This document shows positions 49,589 to 59,099 of a DNA stretch of 64,000 nucleotides, in pieces. The notes below the pieces were generated by a model that saw nothing but the letters and a program-made list of their open reading frames with translations, was not told the DNA's origin and did no database searches. How positions within the stretch are numbered: position 1 is the first letter of the stretch; every line of letters begins with the position of its first letter. The position numbers and the translations under genes are program-made. Origin of the DNA: Archilochus colubris (taxonomy: Eukaryota; Chordata; Aves; Apodiformes; Trochilidae). The stretch covers positions 15,905,660 to 15,969,659 of the forward strand of contig CM041089.1 in NCBI GenBank assembly GCA_023079485.1, given 5' to 3'.

Positions 49589-51667
49589 TCCTGTTGCTTC
49601 TTTTTTTCCCCATTGTCTCATCAGAAACCTCTCACATGGTGTATTCTCCACACAGACAAATGGCCCAATAAGTTCTGTCCTGGCCTTTTCAGGGTGTTTC
49701 TCTGTATTTTGGCTGTCAGTCATGTCATGTCTTGCTGCAGGTTCTTTTGGTTTTTCTGGTTCCAGTGTGGCATGGAAATTTTTGAGCACTTGATCAAAGA
49801 CAACAATCATCATAAGCCACAAAAATGAGCCTTTGAGGGAAAGAAAAGGTTACTCACAGTGTAATATTTGGGGTTTCAGTTCAACAGGTGCCAAAATCAA
49901 CCAGGAAAACTACTTCAGCTGATCCCAGTTATGGAATCAGAGCTTAATGAAAAGCCATGAACCTACTTTTTTTGTTTTCGTGGTCTGAGGAGGTAAATTT
50001 TATGTTTCCTCAGGCCTTCTGGATTTGAATCACCAACTATTTTTTGATGCTGAGTCCAGAATCCATCATCCAGCAGTGATAGTTCTCTCTTGGAAGAGAA
50101 AACTGCACCATCCTGAAGGGCAGAGCTGGATCTGGAGCTCTGGGGTGGTGCAGGAGTTGTCGTGTGGGCTGCACTGGGGAGGAAGAAATACTGAGCTTTA
50201 TTCCTGCAATGGAAACTGGGAGAGGGGCAGCTGGCAGCCCTGTACCTGATGTCAAAGTAACCACAAGAAAAATCATCCCCCAGGTTGCTCATCCCAACCC
50301 TGGGTCACCAAGGCTTTCAGAGGCTGCAGCTGGAACTTGTGAAACCCAAGCTCTGTTCTCCGTGTTATTCCTGTCCCTGCATTGGATGGCCCATCATCCA
50401 TCACTTTCTCTTCATCTTCTATTTTGCTGTCATCCTCTATTTATGTTTTCTTTACTTAACAAGATCATTTGTGTCTCATCCCCTGTAGCAGGAGCTTGTG
50501 AGAAGGAGGTGGGGGGGGAGGCACAGGGAGTTATTTCCAGGTTATTTTCCTCTGCCATGTGGTTTTCAAATAGCTCTTTTGCAATGAAAAAGATTTTTTT
50601 TAACCTTTGCTTGCCTTGAGGTAGAAAAGTTCACTTATTTGTGGCAGTGAACCTATTCAGTACCTTACCTTCATTCAATGGAGTTAATTTTTATAGTTAA
50701 TTAGAATCCTTTCTTGGACCTTTGAAGAAAAGTGATGTTCACAGACAAAATCAGAAGAAAAAAGGAAATTACAGCCTTCCCCCCAACAGTTGTTTCCAAG
50801 TGGGTTGTTAAAAAAATTGTTTCTTCATAATTGTTTCTTCTTCATTTATGTTTCTTCATAAAATCCTTATTATTTTATTTAAAGATTAAAAAAAGTTCTA
50901 TTCATACCTCCTAGAGGTTAAATAGGATTCAGTTTTGAAATTGCCAGTTGTACTGGACATAATTTTGTCCCTTAATTTGCACTCCAAGTATTGCATTTAA
51001 GTCACAGGGTTTTTGGAAGTTATTCATACTGGTTTTAGCTTTAGAATTTAGTCTTAACCTTAAGAAGTCTTAGCACAGGTGTGCTTGTTCAGCGGAAATT
51101 AAACAGATAAAAATGTACAAGTATTTGTTGGATGTACACATCTGGAAGACATTTTGGAAGCTGATTTTGATGCTGGAAAGTAGCAGGCTTTTTCCTTTAA
51201 ACCCTGCCACATGAATATGTATTAGTTAAACTAAATATCAAGAGATTTAAAATCTGTCTTCTCAAATATTTGCTTAACTGATGAAGATAGTTTCTCCACT
51301 CTCAATGGACAAAATGTAATTTATTACTTCATAGCTTGTCTTCAACAAAAGTCATGCCAGAAATGGAGGAATTACATGCCAGGGAGATTATTCTAAGACA
51401 CCCTAAAAATGTACTAACCCCTTGGGATTTGCATTATTTATGAGAGATTAATAGCCATTTGCATTAATTTGTCACCGTTCCATCTTTTTGATGGGAAAAA
51501 AAAAAAAGGCTGAAATCCTTGGAGTATTTCTAGTGATGTAAATCCAAACTAGATCTATGTAACTGTGACTGAGCCATGGGCATTTCAGAGAAAAATCCCT
51601 TAGCAAGTGTGAAAAATGAACTCAGAAGTCAAGCAGAAATGTTCTTTGTTCTTCAGGTGGAGAACTG
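49589..51667 (+). other. Intronic unique sequence
   Basis: No feature recognised apart from a short repeated TGTTTCTTCATAA motif near 50818-50865. Confidence 0.5.
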
Positions 51668-52112
51668 TAGAATCCTGGTTTTGAAAAAGACTTTTTTAAG
51701 ATCATCAAGCCCAGCTGTAAACCCTGCCCTGCCAGGTCCAGCCATATCCCTAAGCACCAGATCCACACATCTGTTAAATCCCTCCAGGGATGGGGATTCC
51801 TCCCTGAGCCAGTGCCTGGCAACCTTTTCAGTCAAGGAATTTTCCTAATCTAAAGCTCCCCTGGCACAACTTGGGGTCTCATCATCTTTGTTCTGTAGCT
51901 TGGGAGAAGAGACCAACACCCACCCCCTGCAACCTCCTCTCAGGTAAAGAGCAAAGAGGTCCCCCCCTCATCCTCCTTTTCACCAGACCAAACAACCCCA
52001 GATCCTAAGACCTGAGCTCCAGCCCCTTCCCCAACTCCATTGCCCTTCTCTGGACACCCTCCAGCCCCTCAAGGTCTTTCTTGGAGTGAGGGGCCCAGAC
52101 CTGAACACAGCA
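51668..52112 (-). mobile_element. CR1 LINE, antisense, 3' part of a split element
   Basis: Antisense CR1 from a degenerate tail (TAGAATCCTGGTTTTG) through CCCTGGCACAACTTGGGG, CAACCTCCTCTCAGG and CCCAGACCTGAACACAGCA. The element stops at CACAGCA (52106-52112). Its continuation, CTCGAGGTGCAGCCTCCCC, is found at 52669. Confidence 0.9.
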
Positions 52113-52661
52113 GGAAGGAGAAGATGTCCAAACTCCATGAGTTCCAGAGAGGTGTGGTCAGGAATTGAGGGACTACAAAAAGCTTCAAAAGGAGTGGAGG
52201 TGTTTGTTTTCCAGGGGACTGCTTTGCATGTCCACAGTGAGCAGGGGGCTGGAGCACCTCTGCTAGGGAGATGGGCTGAGAGAGTTGGGGCTGTTCAGCC
52301 TGGAGAAGAGGAGGCTCTGGGGGGGCCTTAGAGAACCTTCCAGTCCATGAAGGGGCTACAGGAAAGCTGGGGAGGGGCTTTTCACCAGAGAGAGGAGTGA
52401 CAGGACATGGGGGAATGGTTTTAAACTGAAAGGGGGTGGATTTAGGTTAGATATGAGGAAAACATTCTTCCTCATGAGAGTGGCAGGATACTGGAATAGG
52501 CTGCCTGGAGAAGTTGTTGATGCCCTTCCTGGGAAGTGTTTCAGGTCAGGTTGGATGAGGCTTTGTGACACCTGGGCTGTGGGAGAGGTCCCTGCCCATG
52601 CAGGGGGTTGGATCTTGATGATCTTTAAGGTCCCTTCACACCCAACCCAGTCTATGATTCT
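52113..52661 (+). mobile_element. CR1 LINE, sense, inserted into the antisense CR1
   Basis: 549 bp flanked by the 7-bp direct repeat CACAGCA (52106-52112 and 52662-52668). From about 52222 it is clear CR1: GGGCTGGAGCACCTCTGCTA, GGGGCTGTTCAGCCTGGAGA, TTAGATATGAGGAAAACATT, CCATGCAGGGGGTTGGATC, and a CTATGATTCT tail. The first 110 bp are probably the same element but I do not recognise them. Confidence 0.88.
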
Positions 52662-52668
52662 CACAGCA

Positions 52669-53245
52669 CTCGAGGTGCAGCCTCCCCAGTGCTGAGCACA
52701 GGGGCACCACCACTTCCCTTCTGCTGGCCACACCATTCCTCTGACAAGCCAGGATGCTGGTGGCTTTCTTGGCCACCTGGGCACACTGCTGGCTCATACT
52801 GAGCCATCTCTCAACCAGCACCCCAAAGTCTCTTTCATCTGGGCAGCTTTCCAGCCATCGTGTGGCCAGTGCTTCCATGGAGCTGTTGTGCCCCAGGTGC
52901 AGGACCTTGGTGACTTTGGCATTTACAAACCTCATAGACTGGACCTCAGCTCACTGCTCCCTCTGCAGAGCCTTCCTACCCTCAAGCAGACCAACACTCC
53001 CACCCTACTTGTGCTGCGTCCCTCCATAAAAACAGCAGAGAAAACTGTCCCCAGCAGTGAGCCCTGGGGAACACCACTTCTGACCAGCACCCACCTGGGG
53101 TCACTCCATTCACCACAGCACTTTGGGGACAGCCAAACAGTTTTTTACCCAGCAAAGAGTACACCTGTCCAGGCCATGGAATGTCCAGTTTCTCCAGGAG
53201 AAGGCTTAACAACATCCTCATCCATTAAGTGGGTTATCTTGTCAG
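52669..53245 (-). mobile_element. CR1 LINE, antisense, 5' part of the split element (RT region)
   Basis: Continues the element interrupted at 52112 into ORF2: antisense CR1 wording CACCTGGGCACACTGCTGGC, GCAGCTTTCCAGCC, AGAGCCTTCCTACCCTCAAG, GAGCCCTGGGGAACACCACT, AGTTTCTCCAGGAGAA and ACATCCTCATCCATTAAG. This reaches further 5' into the reverse-transcriptase region than any other copy here. Stops and deletions make it non-functional. Confidence 0.9.
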
Positions 53246-53258
53246 GCTTGTGATCCCA

Positions 53259-54078
53259 TGTCAGGGTTTAACACTGTCCTGGCAATTAAACCCAATAACA
53301 GCTGCTCTCTCTCTCTGAATCCCCCTCCCCTCCCTGATAAAGAAAGGAGAGAAAATAAGGGAGAGAGACTGATGGGTTGGAAACTGAACTACACAGCTTT
53401 AATGAAACAGGAATGATAAATAGGAAAAATGACTAAATCTATACAAATATACAGGAAAATTGATCCCAGGTTCCTCCCCCCATACCCCCAACAACTCTCC
53501 CATCCCCACTGAGGCTGCAGGGCAGCCCTGGGACAGTCCAGGCTGGAATCCTGGGGTCAGCAGCAGTTGGAAGCTGGAGGCAGGAACACACAGATTCAGG
53601 CTGGGATGGATCAGGAGCACAGGCAGAGGAAGGGATGGAATCCTCCCAGGATGCTGAAGGAAACAGGGAAGGGGTGAAGGAAGGGAAGCAGGAAAGGCAG
53701 GAAGGGCAGGAAGCTGGAAGCTGGCTTGAGCCTGGTGATCCCTGAGATTTCTCCTGAGTCTGAGGTGTATGGGATGGAATCCTCTGTTTGGTCAGTTCTG
53801 GCATCTCTCTTGTCCCTTCCTGCCCAAAGGAGGCTGCAGGTGGGACCTCTTTATTCCTCCTGGAGGGTAAAATGTTCCTCAGAGCTGAGCAGTGTCCTTG
53901 GCTCTGCACACCAGGCTCTGGCTGGAACTCTAAGCATGGAGTGGGATCAGTCCTAGAAGCAGACACTGTCTGAGAAACTTGCTGTGAATTTCAGCAAGTG
54001 CAGCTGCTTACAAGAGACTGAGCTGAAAGCAAAAGGACAAGACAGAAAATCCCCTTTATCCTGGCCCAAACCAGGACA
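53259..54078 (-). mobile_element. Solo LTR of an endogenous retrovirus, copy 2, antisense
   Basis: 820 bp, TG...CA ends on the - strand. From 53493 to 54078 it matches copy 1 with only three differences seen by eye; the opposite end (first ~95 bp on +) differs clearly. A poly(A) signal ATTAAA on the - strand lies at 53398-53403. Flanks TCCCA and TCTGA are not a convincing target duplication. It lies 13 bp from the end of the recognisable antisense CR1. Confidence 0.88.
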
Positions 54079-57000
54079 TCTGAAAAGACGGAAAGGAATA
54101 TATCATCCATAGCTTCCCAGGACACTGGAGCCTTGTAGAGTTTCCCCACCTGCCCTACATTTTCTGTTTGTGAAGCTGCCTTCTTTAGTTCCAATCCTCC
54201 CAGGCAGGGGTAGAAATTAGGATTTCTTTCATATGAAGGCAAAACTATCTGCAGTTCTGCAGCTGCTAAATTTATTACTGCACACCTATAACTACTTCAT
54301 GCCAAAAAAAACCTGTCCCTGAGTCATAAATCTTTTATCTATATAGAAAGCATTTGGTGCTCAGGTCTTCAGAGGTTGAACTTGAGACATGACAGTTGAT
54401 AATTTGAGGATCTGGAAAAACTTTGAAACATTTTTCTGCTTTGGGAGAGCTAAGTTGAAATCCCAAGATTTAATTGACATGACAGGCAAGTCAGAATTAG
54501 AACAAAAGAACCTTGAAGTTTTTCAAAAGCTCTGTGTGTGAGTATGGAAGTCCTGTTTTAGTCAGATTTACCAGCAATGAGAATTTGTCAGGTTAACCTC
54601 AGCTGTGAGAGCAAAACTTGCTGGGTTTCTTTCTACAAGTCAGAGAACACTGCAGTGTGCTGCCATTTGGGAACATAACCTGAAAGAGGTTTTAAAGGCA
54701 TTAGTTTGAAAAGACCATATTTATTGGGTAATATGTATCAGCAAATCAGAGCAGCACAGTAAAAGACATCAAGGTTAAGGAGCTCTGTAATTTCCTGGCT
54801 TCTTTTAGATAGTGTCACAGTTGCCTTTAGGGAACTGAGTTGTTTTGGTTTGTTAGTTTGTTAAATTTGGTTTGTTAATTTGTTTTGGTTTTGGTTTCGT
54901 TTTGTTACTGCTATTTTAATGTCTTGCATTTTGAAAGTGTTTACTCCATCCTTTCCAAGTGAACAGAAACAGGCACAAGGCACTAGTGCATATTCCATCC
55001 TTGTCTGACATTCCAGTCCCAGGGCTCTGATAGCTGGTGGCATCATGTCCCCAGTGCAGGACATAATCCCATCAATTTGTTTGTTGGGCTGATGTTGAGC
55101 ATTCCCAAAGGCATTTGATGGGATGCATTCAGCAGGATGCCTGGGAACTCCAGGTTATCTGCAGCAGTGCAGTCTCACAGTCAAACTAAACTTTTTTTTT
55201 TTTTTTTTTTCATATGACTAAACAGAGTATTTCCTTGAGCTAGTCCCTAACAGTGCTTTCTTCATTCAGTTCTCTGGTGCCTTTTTGTTTCTGGGAGTTT
55301 GCCTGAGTCCTGATTCCTCTCCAGCCCAGTAACCTGCTCTGCCATTAACTTGTCTGCTTGACAGGAGGGTGCCCTTTGGCCAGAGCCCAAAGAGAAGTCT
55401 GAATAATACAGCAGGCTTTTAAAGGCAATGAACTCATTCTTTCAAGCCAGCAAAAGCTGCCAAAACCAAATAATGACCTGTCATGTGTTAGATTGGATAA
55501 ATCAGAAAGAAAAACAAGATCCATGTCTAACTGAACAAATACAAGCAAAAAGATTGCCTGGTACTTTAGTTAGAAAGCTGAGGCTTGGCAATGGGTGAGA
55601 GCAATAAAGATTTCTGATAGAAAACATGCAAAGTTGATGCATATGAACAAAAAGCAAGTTAGTAAATGGTTGTTATCATAAATAATTTGCATTGGAAAAA
55701 AGTTCTCATTCTGTAGCCCCAGGTGGATGGGGAAATAGAAGAACAAAAGAATAAAAATGTATGTTCTTAAAAAAATAAAATGGTGCTGCTGAAAAGCAGT
55801 GTGTTAGTGAAGGTAAACAGATATGCACATCTTCTGCTTCCATCTAGTTATGTCTCTGTTGGCTGAGAAACATTTATTGGCTTAGAAATAAACAACTTGT
55901 TTTCCTTAAGGAGATTTTCATTATGTTCCCCTCAAATCTGTCAGCTTGAGTCAAAACCTTAAGTATATAAAAATTCACAACTTGTGCCTTGTGTGTGATT
56001 ACTTCAGTTCTTTGATCAATATCTATGTCACTTTGGTTTATTTTTTTTATATACAGAACCATCATTTTGGCTATACTGAGAAACTGAGCATGCACTGGAG
56101 CTGTACTGGCAGCTCCCCAGGGCAGTTTGCCTCTTTCTTTCTAAAAGCTGTGAAGTGAGCAGAAGGGGCACCATGATCACATCAATCTGTGTGCACAGAA
56201 CTGCTGGGATGGTTCTGCTTTCTTCTGCAGCCAGGTTTGAATGCAGGTGATTTCCTGAGAGAAGAGCAAGAAGAGGATCCTGAGCAGCTGAACCCTCTCT
56301 GCTGGGTCTGCAGAGTCCTTACAGCACAGCCAGACCTGGCTGCCTGCCTCTCTGCACCTCTGGCCACTAAAGCATTGCTGTTCCTAATTAGCATTCCTAA
56401 TTAGCATTGCTATCAGAATGCTAAATAAAAGGCACTTTAATGGTGGAAATGTTGCTGAGGTTCTGCTTGGGCTGGCTTGTGCATCCTGGCAGAAGGTCAA
56501 AGGGTTTGTGTGAGGTTGGTGGGGAATCACCAAAAAGTATCATTTTCTTTTGGAAGAAATCAGTGGGAATGAGTTTACAAAACTGACAGAAAGCAACACA
56601 CCCACAGAGAAAAGACTGTTGGAAACCTCTTGATATTCAGAGATACAAAATCCTGCTACTGCCTTTTAAACCTGTCAGCAAGCATGCAGGAAGAGCATGG
56701 AGAGAAGATGAATAGGGAGAGATGACACTTGCCTATAGATCTTTGCTTTCTAGGTTGGTATTTGAATACTTTAACTAAGAAACCCCCCAAGTAATCAAAG
56801 TGAACAAACTGCTGTGTCTCAGCAAACTGTATTTGGTTTTAAGCTGTCTTACATTAAATGATCTAAAGATCTTAACAGAACTCTTTCTGAATAATGTGCC
56901 CTGCAGAAGCAATAAATAAGGCTTTTAAGAGTGTGCTCTCCACTCAAATGCATAAATCCTCAGAGTAAAAACTGTTTTAATGTTAGTGTGTTCTTTTATT

Positions 57001-59018
57001 CTCCAGAAGATACATAGCAGCTGTCTTTTTCTTGGATAACCTCTTTGCTTTTGAAATTACTTGTGGGATTCTTGTTGATAAAATCTGGGTTCTTCAACCT
57101 GCAAGAAAGGGACATAGGCTGGTGTACAACTTTACCACCTTTTCAAGTTGGAAGTTTATGCTTTAATATTGTAAATGTGGTGTTATTGGGTATTGAATGG
57201 TGAGAGGGGGTGAATAAAAAAGTGCTTAAGTGGTCCTGATGGGAGCAGTGTGGTGCAAGCTGATTTCATTGATCAGTCTGCTACCAACCTTTATTACTGC
57301 AGCTGTGGGATGCTCTCCACATCCAGATGCACACACAGATAATATGATGCTCTAAGTGACTCTGCAGCTTGGCTTGTCATAAATTTATGCATGCTCACAG
57401 AAATGCTTTAAAGGTTAATACCTAAAGACTGTTAGATTTCAAAGCATCTCTGTGAGAACTGGGGAGAAAACATGAAGTGTTAGGGAAGAGCATCAAACTG
57501 GGAGGAATGCTGAGCACTGGTTTCCTTTTCTCTGAAGCTTTTTTGTTGAAGCAAAGCTTTAACCTTCATAAATTAACCTTCCTAAATGAATCCTATTCTA
57601 AAAAGTACATCTGGATCTATGTATTTTCCTACAATGTATTTTTATTTTGTCTTTAAACAAACAAAAAATTATTTTGTTCTGACAGTGTCTTCCTGTATGT
57701 AATTTTTGTTGTGAAAGATGTATTAGAGACTTTTTTCTTCATATTCTGGATAAGAAATGTTATCCATAAAGACAAATAACTTCTTCAAGGAGATTATAGA
57801 TTGTGTTTTTTACCTTATCATCTGCCAGTGCCATACTATTTTAATTTTTGGCAGAGAAGTGTCTTGGAAAAGGAACACCAGCCATAAATCCTGGGGCTCC
57901 TTCCCTGCTACCACAACGAGCACTTCATCCCCCCAGAACATTCTGTGTCTCCTGGGCTGAAACATTTTGGTTCTGTGCTCTCCAGGAGTGTTCTTTCCTG
58001 GCATCACTAAGGCTCCCTTCTGGAATGGGCAAGGTGTTGGAAGCTCTCCATAAATTTTATATATACAAAACTCTTTGGATCTTTACAACTTACAATTTCA
58101 TGTCTCTTAAAAAGGGACAGGCAGGTTCCGAGGCTGAGCTTGAATTGTTTGAGGATGTCAAGTTGAGGGCCATGAGTGTTTGGAGGAAATGTGCAGTAGC
58201 TCTCACCAGGTGCTTGCTTATGTAGATATTTAAACAGGATTTCAATAGGCTCATGTTCTTTTGAATTAAATACAAAAATGAAAATGCTTTCTGAAGCTGC
58301 TAGCAGTAGACAACAATTTACCAACAAATGACTGAGCAAAAGAGAGAAGATGCTCCCTGCAATGCTGAATGTTGGCCTTTAGAATAATACTGGAGAAGAG
58401 AATAAATCTTTTCCAAGCTGACAATTGCAAACTTTTTCTTGTTTTTTTCAAGTGGTATTTCAGCTCTGGTAGATTCAGGATAGTGACCTATGGCAATCTA
58501 TTGTAACATCCTTTACATAAAAGATGGAAACCTATTATTTGAAAATAAGATCATTTCAGATTTCTCCATGCAAGCCCTATCACGAGCAGAAAAATGATTG
58601 CAAGAATGAGACATACTGGGGAAGAGATGGATTTTGCAGAAGTATCAAAATAATCTTAATGCTCCTGTGTGGCCATGTTTGCTATGGTTTGTGGAGCCAT
58701 GATCATGGGACTTGGAATGCAAATCCCTGATACAATGCCTGAAAAAAAAAAAAAAAAGAATCATGGTGCTTGGTAAACCTCCTAATGTTTAGTCAGGAAA
58801 GCTGTCAACAGAGTTAAATTCAGCTTTCCTGCTGGCCAAAGATGCAGGTTTATAAGGTGTGGAAGAGACAGAGGAACATCTGATAGAATCTTCTGCTGCT
58901 TCTGTGTCCCTTTATAGAGTTGTCAGCTGGTGAATGTACATCATTGCTTCCAAAAAAAGCCTGAAAATGTGACCATGACCTAACAAGTTAATCCAGTATC
59001 TGTGCTTTTAATTTGCAG
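54079..59018 (+). other. Intronic unique sequence
   Basis: Nearly 5 kb free of recognised mobile elements. Holds a GTTT-rich low-complexity stretch (about 54835-54906), a T19 run (55192-55210), a 13-bp tandem duplication of TTCCTAATTAGCA near 56382-56407 and an A16 run (58742-58757). It ends at the acceptor of the exon at 59019. Confidence 0.5.
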
Positions 59019-59099
59019 GTATGTTGAAACACTGAAGGAGCACAAACCAAAAATTGTCTGGGATGAACAAATGGCTGAGCACTACTTTGAATACAAAAA
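59019..59099 (+). CDS. CHID1: CHID1 internal exon ([14 protein letters not shown])
   Basis: This 81-bp exon encodes 26 full codons, [17 protein letters not shown] then M-A-E-H-Y-F-E-Y-K. The WD-x(6)-FEYK wording matches the CHID1 segment that follows the GMDY exon. The acceptor is TTTTAATTTGCAG at 59018 and the donor GTGAGT at 59100. The first base completes the Arg codon begun at 11303-11304, and the last two bases (AA) begin a Lys codon completed at 62613, so both junctions are phase 2. If the following intron were retained, translation would stop at once, because the codon after AAA-AAG is TGA. Confidence 0.94.

Larger units (their letters stand above)
11305..59018 (+). other. CHID1: CHID1 giant intron of 47,714 bp
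   Basis: GT-AG intron (GTAAGA to TTTGCAG), phase 2. It separates the GMDY exon from the VWDEQ exon. It holds most of the CR1 copies, all the solo LTRs, the AAGGG/AAAGG array and the 21-bp minisatellite listed separately. No nested protein-coding gene was recognised on either strand. Confidence 0.88.

Noticed and set aside
49958..50300. Possible coding exon with overlapping frames on both strands
   Set aside because: No recognised family, no good splice pair, and the frames are of chance length.
52356..53253. Frames of 99-142 aa that might suggest a gene
   Set aside because: They are CR1 sequence in both orientations within the nested insertion.
33692..54078. The two LTRs as the ends of one 20-kb provirus
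   Set aside because: The sequence between them holds no gag, pol or env wording, no primer-binding site next to the LTR, and many older CR1 copies; they are separate solo LTRs.
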